NCBI GenBank assembly: GCA_017533795.1
Contig: JAFWIH010000003.1
Span: forward strand, 1-64,000
Length of the DNA: 64,000 nucleotides
Source of the DNA: Clostridia bacterium
Lineage (GTDB): Bacteria > Bacillota > Clostridia > TANB77 > CAG-508
Direction of reading: 5' to 3'
Shown: positions 17,588 to 26,260 of the stretch, one piece after another
How positions within the stretch are numbered: position 1 is the first letter of the stretch
How the letters are laid out: every line of letters starts with the position of its first letter
The notes under the pieces: model-generated
Databases searched by the model: none
Seen by the model: only the letters and a program-made list of their open reading frames with translations
Told to the model about the DNA's origin: nothing
Translations under genes and position numbers: made by a program

Positions 17588-19045
17588 ATGAAAAAATATA
17601 AATTAGAATTAATTGTATTTTTAGCTGGGGCAATAGACATGGGATTAGAACTTATAGCTGCTAGAGTACTTTCACCATATGTAGGAAGCTCAAATTTAGT
17701 TTGGACAAGTATTATTGGTATTATACTTGCAAGTATGAGTTTGGGGTATTGGATAGGTGGAAAAAAGGCAGAAAAAGGAGTAGACAAGAATGAAATATCT
17801 CAAATGTTATTGCTTGCTTCAGTGTTTACAAGTGCTATTTTACTATTAGAGACAGCATTTGTAAAAGTATTATCAGAAAAGATAGACAACTTAATTGTTG
17901 CAGCAATAATTTGCGCAACAGTAGTGTTTTCTATTCCAAGTCTTATACTAGCAATGATTTCGCCATGTGCAGTAAAAATCAAAAGTGATGAGGAACAAGA
18001 AATAGGGATTATTTCTGGGAAAATATCATCTTTATCAACAATAGGGAGCATTGTAGGAACTTTCTTAATGGGATTTATATTGATACCACATATTGGAGTA
18101 AGTAATATAAATATAGGCATAACTATTGTATTAATTATTATGTCTGTTATAGTAAGAGAAAAGATTGACAAAAAATTCCTGTATAAACTAATAATCTGTA
18201 GCTGTATTGTATTAATACTTTTAATTTTAGGAAAATTTCTATTTAAAATAGCTAATAAAAATGTAGTATTAGATACAGATTCGGAGTATAGCAGAATTTG
18301 GGTAGAACAAATAGCTGCAAATGAGACAACATACAAAACAATACATGTAGCTAAAGGAATAGAATCATCTATGGATATTAATACAAAACAGATGGGAGCA
18401 AAGTATTTACAATACTATGATTTATTTAACTACTATAATAAAAATGCAAAATCAACTCTTATGATTGGAGGAGCCGCATATACATATCCAATGTATTATT
18501 TTAAAGAGTATAAAGATAAAACTATGGATGTTGTAGAAATAGATAACAAAATGACTCAAATTGCAAAAAATGAATTCGGACTAGATGTAAATGAACCAAG
18601 ATTAAAAATATATAACCAAGACGGACGAACATACTTAAATTATGGAAAAGCAAAATATGACACTATACTTATAGATGCATTTAAGGGATTAAGTGCACCA
18701 TTTGAATTAACAACATATGGAGCTATTATGAGAGCTAACAACATGTTAAATGATAATGGCGTTGTTATAACTAATGTAATTAGTGGGATTGATGGAAAAG
18801 ATGCCAAGTTCATAAAATATGAATATGAAACATATAAAAAAGTATTTAGTGATGTGAAAGTCTTTCAAGTAAGAAATTTGGAAACTACACGTTCACAAAA
18901 TTTAATAATTGTTGGCATAAAAGGTAACCCAGAAATAAATGATTCACAAAAAGAAAAATATGAGAGTTTTATAAAAACAGACATAACAGAGCAAATACAC
19001 GGTGGAAAAATAGTAACAGATGACTATGCTGCCATAGGAAATTGA
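17588..19045 (+). CDS. Membrane-fused spermidine synthase-like protein
   Basis: A 485-residue protein. The N-terminal half holds about seven membrane helices (ELIVFLAGAIDMGLELIAARV, LVWTSIIGIILASMSLGYW). The C-terminal half is a Rossmann-type aminopropyltransferase/methyltransferase fold: MIGGAAY at the nucleotide-binding loop, VEIDNKM, NQDGRTYL, and YDTILIDAF. Fused proteins of this kind are widespread; their substrate is mostly unknown, and true spermidine synthesis is not assured. ATG at 17588 is chosen because AGAGG precedes it and residues from an upstream ATG at 17552 fall in the degenerate GGGACG segment. The upstream ATG overlaps the aspS stop and remains possible. Confidence 0.75.
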   Translation: MKKYKLELIVFLAGAIDMGLELIAARVLSPYVGSSNLVWTSIIGIILASMSLGYWIGGKKAEKGVDKNEISQMLLLASVFTSAILLLETAFVKVLSEKIDNLIVAAIICATVVFSIPSLILAMISPCAVKIKSDEEQEIGIISGKISSLSTIGSIVGTFLMGFILIPHIGVSNINIGITIVLIIMSVIVREKIDKKFLYKLIICSCIVLILLILGKFLFKIANKNVVLDTDSEYSRIWVEQIAANETTYKTIHVAKGIESSMDINTKQMGAKYLQYYDLFNYYNKNAKSTLMIGGAAYTYPMYYFKEYKDKTMDVVEIDNKMTQIAKNEFGLDVNEPRLKIYNQDGRTYLNYGKAKYDTILIDAFKGLSAPFELTTYGAIMRANNMLNDNGVVITNVISGIDGKDAKFIKYEYETYKKVFSDVKVFQVRNLETTRSQNLIIVGIKGNPEINDSQKEKYESFIKTDITEQIHGGKIVTDDYAAIGN

Positions 19046-19074
19046 AAGACATGTAAATGTAGAAGGAGAAATAG

Positions 19075-22000
19075 ATGTATTTAAAAAGATTGGAAATGCA
19101 AGGATTTAAATCATTTGCTGATAAAACAGTATTAGAATTTAGACCAGGCATAACTAGTGTAATAGGACCAAACGGTTCAGGTAAAAGCAATATATCTGAT
19201 GCAATTCGCTGGATTCTTGGAGAGCAAAGCATGAAGCAATTGAGAGGTACAAAATCTCTTGATATTATTTTTGCTGGTACTCAAGCTAGAAAATCACTTG
19301 GGTTTGCAGAAGCATCACTGGTTTTTGATAATGAAGATGGTAGCTTACCAATAGAATACTCTGAAGTTACTGTTACTAGAAAGATATATAGAAGCGGAGA
19401 AACAGGATACTATATAAATAAAGTACCATGTAGATTAAAAGATGTTTTAACATTATTTATGGATACGGGAATAGGAAAAGATGGATACTCTATTATAGGA
19501 CAAGGCAAAATTGATGAAATATTAAGCAATAAATCTGAGGACAGAAGACACATATTTGAAGAAGCAGCAGGTATTGTAAAATTTAGAACAAGAAAAGAAG
19601 AATCAGAAAAAAAGCTAGAAAGGACAAAACTAAATTTACTTAGAATTAATGATATTATCACAGAAATAGAGGCGAATATTGAACCATTAAAAGCTCAATC
19701 TGATAAAGCAAAAAAATATTTGAATTTAAAAGAAGAGTTAAAAGATATTGAAATTGGGTTGTTTTTGTATAATATAGATAAATATAAAGAGACTTTAAAA
19801 GAACTAACTACTGATGAGGAAATAATGAACGAAAGTCTAGTACAAGAAGAAGGTAAGCTTGAAAAAATTAAGCAACTTAAAGAAGAACTAAAGAATCAGG
19901 TAGACGAATTAACTCAAAAGATAGAAGATATGTCTAATATTGGATTTGAAAGTCAAAAAAGAGTAGAAAGTCTTAATTCTGAAATAAATGTTGCAAAAAC
20001 AAGAATAGAAAATAATAATGAGAACAGTACTAGATATGAAAAAGAAATAGAAGAGTTTAATGAGAAAATAAAAGAATTAGAAAAAGAATTAAACCAAAAA
20101 AATGAAAGAAGAGAAAATTTAAAAAGTAACAAAGAAAAATTTGAAAATGAGCTTAAAGAAAAGGAAACAGAATTAGAAAAGATAACTAAAAAGTTGTCTT
20201 CAAAAGAGCTTGAAATAGAAGAAAAGAAAAAAAATGTTGAAGAAAATACAGATAAAAAATATGAATTACAAGCAGAGATAAGTAAATTAAAAGCGGATTA
20301 TGATAATTTAGAAAAACAAGAAAAACTTACAAATACCGAAATAGAAACAACTATTTCAGAACTTGATAAAACAAGAATGAACAAATCTGAAATACAGAAA
20401 AGTTTTTATGAAATAGATAGTAAAAGGAACCAAGCATTAGCAACTCTAGAAAAAAATTCAAAACAAAAGGAAGAAAGAAATCTTAAAATAAAAAGATTTG
20501 AATCAGAAATAAATGTTTTGGAATCAGAATTTAGAATAAAAGAATCAAGGCTAAATTTTTTGGTTGAAACAGAGAAAGAAAAAGAGGGCTATATTAGAAG
20601 TGTAAAAGCTTTACTACAAGACTGTGATAAAATAAAAGAATTAGGCAAGGGAATGCACGGAGTACTAGCAAATATTATATCAGTTCCGAAGGAATATGAA
20701 ACTGCAATTGAAATGTGCTTAGGTGCTAGTTTGCAAAATATAGTTACAGAGACAGAGCAAGATGCAAAAAAACTTGTAGAACATCTAAGAAAAAATAATC
20801 TAGGACGAGCATCTTTTTTACCTATAGCAAGTGTAAAGGGGAAGAAGTTAGATAAAATAAAAGGAAAAGACAACGGAGTAATAGGTGTTGCATCTGATCT
20901 TGTTCAATTTGAAAAAAAATATGAACAAATAATTTTAAATCTACTTGGCAGAACTGTAATACTTGATAATATGGATAATGCTATTAAAGTTGCAAAACAA
21001 AATGGATATACATTTAGAATTGTAACTTTAGATGGTGATGTAATTAATCCATCAGGTTTAATATCTGGTGGTTCGGTTAGTAAAAAAACTATAAATATCT
21101 TAGGTAGAGGAAGGGAAATAGAAAACCTTGAAAAAGAAATAAAAAAACTAAAACAAAAAATTATTAAAATAGAAGAAGAAAAAGAAACCTATTTGCAAGA
21201 AACAAAAGATATATTAGAGACAGTAGAAAATATAGAAAAAGGCCTTCAAGAAACAGAAATAATATATGCAACAGAAAAACAAAAAGTAACCTCTATTGAT
21301 GAAAATATAGAAAAATTAGAAAATAGATTGCATAAATTAAAAAAACAATTAGAAAGTATTAAAAATCAAAAAGAAGATGCCATAAAAAACAGAGAAAAAA
21401 ATCAAAAAGAAATCACCACTATTGAAGAAAAAAATGAAGAATTATCAAGTGTAATAAGGGAATTTGCAGAACTTAATAAAGACGACCAGAAGTATATTGA
21501 TGACTTAAACTTTGACATTACGAACTTAAAAATATCTGTTTCATCTTTTGACGAAAGCGAGAGCTCAATAGAAGAAATGACTGCTATGATAAACCAAGAA
21601 ATAAATAACAATAAAAAAAGCATTGAAAACAAAATAGCAGCTTTAGAGCAAATAAAAAATGAAAACATAGATTTTGAAAACAAAATAGAAGAAATAAAAA
21701 AACAAATTGAGCAAATAAAACAGGATGTTCAAAATAGTGGAGAAAAAATTGAAAATTTAAAACAAGAAAGAACCGAAAAAAACGAAAAACTAAAATCTAA
21801 AGAGACTGAACAAACAAGTAAATTTGAAGTTATAGAGAATCTTAAAGCACAAATTGTAAAAATGGAAGTTAAAAAGACTAAAATAGAAGAAGATTTAAAT
21901 AGTGTTATTAATTCAATGTGGGAAGAATATGAACTTACTCCAAATGCTGCAGAAGAATATAAAAAGCCAGAAAATGTATCAAATACACATAAAAAGGTTA

Positions 22001-22620
22001 AGCAATTAAGACAAGAAATTAAGGACTTAGGAAGTGTAAATGTAGATTCTATAGAAGAATATAAAAATTTAAAGCAAAGATATGATTTTATGTGTGAGCA
22101 AAGACTTGATTTAGAAAACACAATGAGCAAGTTAAGAAAAATGATCAAAGAAATGACCACAGCCATGATAGAACAATTTAAAACTCAATTTAAGATTATT
22201 AATAAAAACTTTGGAGAAGTATTTCAAGAACTATTTGGCGGAGGAAAGGCAGAACTATCTTTATCTGATGAAGAAAATATCTTAGAATGTGGAATAGACA
22301 TAACAGTTCAACCTCCAGGAAAAAAACTTCAAAATATGATGTTATTATCTGGCGGAGAAAAAGCATTTACTGCAATAGCTTTATTGTTTGCAATACTTAA
22401 AATAAATCCTGCACCGTTTTGTGTATTAGATGAAATTGAAGCGGCATTGGATGATGTAAATGTATATAGATTTGCAGAGTACTTGAAAAATTATACAAAC
22501 AATACACAATTTTTAGTAATCACACACAGAAAAGGAACAATGGAAGTTGCAGATACTGTGTATGGTGTTACTATGGAAGAAAACGGAATATCAAAATTAT
22601 TATCTATGAAATTGAAATAA
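19075..22620 (+). CDS. smc: Chromosome segregation ATPase SMC
   Basis: A 1181-residue condensin subunit that forms a dimeric ring loading onto DNA near the origin and compacting the chromosome. The N-terminal head has Walker A GPNGSGKSN (31-39). Two long Glu/Lys-rich coiled coils flank the hinge (about 505-660, GMHGVLANIISVP to GGSVSKKT). The C-terminal head has the signature LLSGGEKA and Walker B FCVLDEIEAALDD. Length and order match bacterial SMC. An AAGGAG site precedes the ATG. Its kleisin partners ScpA/ScpB and the frequent neighbour ftsY are not in the window. Confidence 0.97.
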   Translation: MYLKRLEMQGFKSFADKTVLEFRPGITSVIGPNGSGKSNISDAIRWILGEQSMKQLRGTKSLDIIFAGTQARKSLGFAEASLVFDNEDGSLPIEYSEVTVTRKIYRSGETGYYINKVPCRLKDVLTLFMDTGIGKDGYSIIGQGKIDEILSNKSEDRRHIFEEAAGIVKFRTRKEESEKKLERTKLNLLRINDIITEIEANIEPLKAQSDKAKKYLNLKEELKDIEIGLFLYNIDKYKETLKELTTDEEIMNESLVQEEGKLEKIKQLKEELKNQVDELTQKIEDMSNIGFESQKRVESLNSEINVAKTRIENNNENSTRYEKEIEEFNEKIKELEKELNQKNERRENLKSNKEKFENELKEKETELEKITKKLSSKELEIEEKKKNVEENTDKKYELQAEISKLKADYDNLEKQEKLTNTEIETTISELDKTRMNKSEIQKSFYEIDSKRNQALATLEKNSKQKEERNLKIKRFESEINVLESEFRIKESRLNFLVETEKEKEGYIRSVKALLQDCDKIKELGKGMHGVLANIISVPKEYETAIEMCLGASLQNIVTETEQDAKKLVEHLRKNNLGRASFLPIASVKGKKLDKIKGKDNGVIGVASDLVQFEKKYEQIILNLLGRTVILDNMDNAIKVAKQNGYTFRIVTLDGDVINPSGLISGGSVSKKTINILGRGREIENLEKEIKKLKQKIIKIEEEKETYLQETKDILETVENIEKGLQETEIIYATEKQKVTSIDENIEKLENRLHKLKKQLESIKNQKEDAIKNREKNQKEITTIEEKNEELSSVIREFAELNKDDQKYIDDLNFDITNLKISVSSFDESESSIEEMTAMINQEINNNKKSIENKIAALEQIKNENIDFENKIEEIKKQIEQIKQDVQNSGEKIENLKQERTEKNEKLKSKETEQTSKFEVIENLKAQIVKMEVKKTKIEEDLNSVINSMWEEYELTPNAAEEYKKPENVSNTHKKVKQLRQEIKDLGSVNVDSIEEYKNLKQRYDFMCEQRLDLENTMSKLRKMIKEMTTAMIEQFKTQFKIINKNFGEVFQELFGGGKAELSLSDEENILECGIDITVQPPGKKLQNMMLLSGGEKAFTAIALLFAILKINPAPFCVLDEIEAALDDVNVYRFAEYLKNYTNNTQFLVITHRKGTMEVADTVYGVTMEENGISKLLSMKLK

Positions 22621-22638
22621 GAAATTAAACACTTTTTC

Positions 22639-22667
22639 TTTACTTTAAGTCTTACGTATGTTATAAT
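22639..22667 (+). promoter_or_regulatory. Putative sigma-A promoter
   Basis: TTTACT and TATAAT with 17-bp spacing. Transcription would begin near 22674, which places an ATG at 22676 almost at the 5' end and favours the ATG at 22694 as the start of the next gene. Confidence 0.6.
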
Positions 22668-22693
22668 TTTTACATATGATTGGAGTGAAAAGA

Positions 22694-23380
22694 ATGAATC
22701 AAATCCTTACTACAAAACCGGTACGACCAAGTAAGACAGTAAAAGTCAAAACAGTAAAAAGTTTTTTTGCAATATGTTTAATGATATTTGGATTGTGTAT
22801 GGCTTCAAGTGCATCATATGCATTGTACAAAAACAATGCGATCAATAGTGCAAATAAAACTAATAATATAAATAATAACCCTGTTCAAACCACGGCTACA
22901 GATAATATACAAATTCATTTATCAAATGAGGATGCAATAATACATGCAACAGTTATAGGTCAAAATGAAATATCTTTTGTAACCTATAAATGGGATGATG
23001 AGGAAGAAACAAGAGTAGATGTTAATAGCATTTCAGATGATATTGAAATAGAGATACCAGCTGGAGAACACACTCTTACTATTACAGCAGTAGACATTAA
23101 TAACAATTCACAAACCAAGAATCAACAAGTAAAAGGCATAACAAAACCTACACTTGAGGTAATGCAAGATGGTTCTGAGTTTGTAATTAAAGCCACTGAT
23201 GAAATTGGACTTGATAAATTTGAATTTATATTAAATGGACAAGGCTACTTAGTTAGAGTAGAGGGAGAAAAAGAAAAAGAATTTAGATATCCATTAGAAG
23301 AAGGAGACAATACTCTAGAAGTTAAAGCATATAATGTTGAAGGAGTAACAGAAACGTTTAATGCAATATGCCATAACTAA
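22694..23380 (+). CDS. Membrane-anchored protein with Ig-like modules
   Basis: A 228-residue protein of no recognised family. A basic N-terminus (KPVRPSKTVKVKTVKS) leads into one hydrophobic helix (FFAICLMIFGLCMASSASYAL), either a signal peptide or an anchor. An Asn/Thr-rich linker follows, then two beta-rich modules of about 75 residues (IQIHLSNEDAIIHATV..., KPTLEVMQDGSEFVIKAT...), the pattern of bacterial Ig-like folds. The ATG at 22694 is preceded by TGGAGTG and agrees with the promoter at 22639. It is probably an extracytoplasmic adapter or binding protein. The function is unknown. Confidence 0.75.
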   Translation: MNQILTTKPVRPSKTVKVKTVKSFFAICLMIFGLCMASSASYALYKNNAINSANKTNNINNNPVQTTATDNIQIHLSNEDAIIHATVIGQNEISFVTYKWDDEEETRVDVNSISDDIEIEIPAGEHTLTITAVDINNNSQTKNQQVKGITKPTLEVMQDGSEFVIKATDEIGLDKFEFILNGQGYLVRVEGEKEKEFRYPLEEGDNTLEVKAYNVEGVTETFNAICHN

Positions 23381-23388
23381 TATATTTT

Positions 23389-23416
23389 AAAGGGGATGGT
23401 TATAGAACTATCCCCT
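23389..23416 (+). terminator. Hairpin after the Ig-like gene (possible terminator)
   Basis: AAGGGGATGGTT pairs with AACTATCCCCTT (one G-T pair). The downstream T run is poor (GTATT), so termination is uncertain. It could also be a processing or stabilising hairpin. Confidence 0.45.
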
Positions 23417-23441
23417 TGTATTAAGAAATAGGAGAAGCAAA

Positions 23442-24200
23442 ATGGAAATGTTTATTAATTTATTAACATATTTTTTAATATATTCTTTTTTAGGATGGTG
23501 CATAGAGTCAGTATTTAAAAGCTTTTGTGAAAAAAAGCTGGTAAATAGTGGCTTTTTATATGGTCCGTTTTGTCCTATATATGGATATGGTGCAATTATA
23601 ATGTATATATTTCTTGATGATGTAAGAAGTAAACCTTTTATTACTTTTTGTTTAGGCTTTGTTGTATTATCTATATGGGAATATGCGGTAGGAGTTTTTT
23701 TAGAAAAAGTATTTCATAGAAAGTACTGGGATTATTCAAAAAACAAATTTAATTTACAAGGCAGAGTATGCTTGTTAAACTCCATTTTTTGGGGAGTACT
23801 AGGAGTATTATTTATTGATATTATACATCCTTTTGTTACAAGTTTATTATCTAATATTAGCTATACAACTATTATTTATTGTGATATATGTTTAGTAGTA
23901 GCTATTGCTATAGACACAATAGTTAGTATAAGTAACAATTTTAGCATCGCTACACAACTAAAACGTGTTGAAGAATTAAACAATAGTATAAAAGAAAAAA
24001 TTGAAGAGATTAAGAATAAAGGCAAGAATGTAGAAAAATCATTGCAAGATACACTTGAAGAATTAAAAAACAAAAGAGCAAAAATTATACGAAAATCATA
24101 TAGACAAATCGTTAGACTAAAAAGAGCATTTCCATCACTTAAATCTGAAGAATTTACTAAGTTCTTAAGTGATAAAAAGGATTTTTTTAAAAAAACTTGA
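23442..24200 (+). CDS. CmpB-like (PF06541) integral membrane protein
   Basis: A 252-residue protein with five or six helices in the first 165 residues. It contains family motifs SFLGWCIESVF, GFLYGPFCPIYGYG, FHRKYWDYSKNKFNLQGRVCL and WGVLGVLF. The last 90 residues are a charged coiled coil (IKEKIEEIKNKGKNVEK). Databases label this family putative ABC transporter type IV/CmpB, although the transport role is unproven and no ATPase partner lies beside it. AATAGGAGAAGC provides the ribosome site. It follows the Ig-like gene by 61 bp and may share its transcript if the hairpin between them reads through. Confidence 0.8.
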   Translation: MEMFINLLTYFLIYSFLGWCIESVFKSFCEKKLVNSGFLYGPFCPIYGYGAIIMYIFLDDVRSKPFITFCLGFVVLSIWEYAVGVFLEKVFHRKYWDYSKNKFNLQGRVCLLNSIFWGVLGVLFIDIIHPFVTSLLSNISYTTIIYCDICLVVAIAIDTIVSISNNFSIATQLKRVEELNNSIKEKIEEIKNKGKNVEKSLQDTLEELKNKRAKIIRKSYRQIVRLKRAFPSLKSEEFTKFLSDKKDFFKKT

Positions 24201-24225
24201 ATTTATGTAAATATACATGTATAAT
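24197..24225 (+). promoter_or_regulatory. Putative promoter of the REC-GGDEF gene
   Basis: TTGAAT and TATAAT with 17-bp spacing. The -35 box overlaps the stop codon of the preceding gene. Confidence 0.55.
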
Positions 24226-24257
24226 AATGGCAAACTAAAGAGAATGGAGGAAAAACC

Positions 24258-25184
24258 ATGGTTAATGAGATTTATATAATAGATGATGATGAGTCTTCTA
24301 TTATAATTTTTAGAGAACTTTTTAAAAATGATAAGGAATACAAATTTATAAGTGTAAAAACAGAACAAATCGATATAGCACTTAAAAACATACCTTCACT
24401 AATAGTTATAAACGAAGATGCAATAGATAGAGATGTTTTAGAATTGTGCAAACAAATAAGACGAGATGAAGATAACACAATAACACCTGTAATAGTAGTA
24501 TCTTCAAATGGTGATAGAGAGCATAGAATGAGAATCTTAAATGAATCTGTAGAATATTTTATAAAAAAACCTGTTGATGAAGGATATTTATATCTTACAG
24601 TAAAGAACCTTAACAGGTTACTTTCTATAAACAGAAGAATTAGTCCATTAACCGGTCTTCCAGGAAATGTACAAATACATGCTGAATTAAAGAAAAGAAT
24701 ATCAAATAAAGAAGACTTTTCTGTTTTATATTTAGACTTAGATAATTTTAAAGCTTACAATGATGTATATGGTTTTTTAAAAGGAGATCATATAATATCT
24801 TTTACAGCTGATGTAATAACATCATGTATACATGAATTAGCAAATGAACATAGTTTTATAGGACATATTGGTGGAGATGACTTTATAGCAATAGTAGAAG
24901 GAACTCGAACAGAAAAGCTTTGTCAAAATATAATTGCTACATTTGATAAGAAAGTAAAAGATTTTTATACTGATGAAGATAAAGAAAAAGGATATATAGA
25001 AGTAGAAAATAGAAAAGGAATTGTAGAACAATTTCCGCTAACATCAATATCAATAGGAGTAGTTGTTGCAGATAAAGATAGATTTCAAAATATATTAGAG
25101 ATTGGTGAGATAGGAGCTCAGGTAAAACATGCAGCTAAATCTGTAATGGGAAGTAGTTATGCTATAGACAGAAGAAAAGAATAG
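24258..25184 (+). CDS. Degenerate receiver plus GGDEF domain protein
   Basis: A 308-residue protein with an N-terminal receiver-like domain (about 1-120) and a GGDEF domain (about 130-305). The receiver keeps the acidic pair D10/D11 and the K-P motif (FIKKPV), but the phosphoacceptor position in SLIVINED is Asn52 where Asp is expected, so it probably does not accept phosphate. The GGDEF domain has LTGLPGN and the active-site loop GGDDF at 205-209, a conservative change from GGDEF. No I-site RxxD is seen before it. It is either a diguanylate cyclase with altered control or a c-di-GMP/GTP sensor. ATGGAGGAAAAACC gives a strong start. An HD-GYP phosphodiesterase lies at 39306. Confidence 0.85.
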   Translation: MVNEIYIIDDDESSIIIFRELFKNDKEYKFISVKTEQIDIALKNIPSLIVINEDAIDRDVLELCKQIRRDEDNTITPVIVVSSNGDREHRMRILNESVEYFIKKPVDEGYLYLTVKNLNRLLSINRRISPLTGLPGNVQIHAELKKRISNKEDFSVLYLDLDNFKAYNDVYGFLKGDHIISFTADVITSCIHELANEHSFIGHIGGDDFIAIVEGTRTEKLCQNIIATFDKKVKDFYTDEDKEKGYIEVENRKGIVEQFPLTSISIGVVVADKDRFQNILEIGEIGAQVKHAAKSVMGSSYAIDRRKE

Positions 25185-25218
25185 TTTTTAAGGTTAAGAA
25201 TATACAAGGTGGGATATT

Positions 25219-26259
25219 ATGAGTTTAGAAAGTGTTAAAACAGAACTTGAAAAAGACATAAAAAATGTACATTCAATTCAAGAATTAAATGAATTAAAAA
25301 ATAAATATTTAAGTAAAAAAGGCTTAATATCAGAATTAAACAGTGAAATAAAAACATTAAAAAATGAAAAGAGAAAAGAATTTGGACAAAAATTAAATGA
25401 ATTGCGAAGCAAGCTTAACACATTTTATGAAGAGAGAAAAAATGATTATGAAGAAGAAGAACTTAACAAAAAACTAGCAAACGAAGCAATTGATATTACA
25501 TTACCAGCAACAAAAATAATTTCTGGAGCACCAAATATATTGGAAAAACTTATTGAAGAGGTAGAAGAAGTTTTTCTATCAATGGGATATGATGTAGTAG
25601 ATGGACCAGAAATTGAACTTGATAAATATAATTTTGAAATGTTAAATATACCAAAAGGGCATCCTGCAAGAGATGCACAGGATACTTTTTATGTTGAAGG
25701 AGAGGAACTACTTTTAAGAAGCCAAACATCACCAGTACAAGTTCGTACAATGCTTAAAGGTGAAGGGAAAACACCTATAAGAGTAATATGCCCAGGGAAA
25801 ACGTATCGTCGTGATGAAGATGATGCAACACATTCACATCAGTTTATGCAAATAGAAGGATTGCTTGTTGACAAAGATATTTCATTAAGTGACCTAAAAG
25901 GTACAATTGACTTAATTGCAAAAAAATTATATGGAGAAAATACAGAATCAAGATTTAGACCAAGTTATTATCAATTTACAGAACCAAGTGTTGAAGTGGA
26001 TATAAGCTGTTTTAATTGTGAAGGAAAAGGATGTAATATATGTAAAAATACAGGATGGATTACAGTTGCAGGTGCAGGAATGGTTCATCCAGATGTTTTA
26101 CGTATGAGTGGGTATGATCCCAAAGAATGGAGTGGATTTGCATTTGGATTTGGTGCTGAAAGACTAGCAATGCTAAAATATTATATTAACGATATTCGTG
26201 CCTTTTATAATACAGATTTACGTGAATCTAAGGTCTTTGACAGAAAGGAGAGCGAATAG
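25219..26259 (+). CDS. pheS: Phenylalanyl-tRNA synthetase alpha subunit
   Basis: A 346-residue catalytic subunit of the (alpha-beta)2 enzyme that charges tRNA-Phe. The N-terminal coiled coil (about 1-90) binds tRNA; the class II catalytic core follows, with GHPARDAQDTFYV, RSQTSPVQVRTM, THSHQFMQIEGL and GFGAERLAML. Class II motif 3 is in the last of these. A CFNCEGKGCNICKNTGW segment matches the PheS insertion GKGC..C...GW. Length is typical. AAGGTGGGATATT supports the ATG. pheT follows after one base. No T-box leader is visible. Confidence 0.97.
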   Translation: MSLESVKTELEKDIKNVHSIQELNELKNKYLSKKGLISELNSEIKTLKNEKRKEFGQKLNELRSKLNTFYEERKNDYEEEELNKKLANEAIDITLPATKIISGAPNILEKLIEEVEEVFLSMGYDVVDGPEIELDKYNFEMLNIPKGHPARDAQDTFYVEGEELLLRSQTSPVQVRTMLKGEGKTPIRVICPGKTYRRDEDDATHSHQFMQIEGLLVDKDISLSDLKGTIDLIAKKLYGENTESRFRPSYYQFTEPSVEVDISCFNCEGKGCNICKNTGWITVAGAGMVHPDVLRMSGYDPKEWSGFAFGFGAERLAMLKYYINDIRAFYNTDLRESKVFDRKESE

Positions 26260-26260
26260 T

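Noticed and set aside
26198..26260. Longer pheT start at an upstream ATG
   Set aside because: Those 21 codons lie within pheS in another frame and lack a ribosome site; ATG at 26261 has AAAGGAG.
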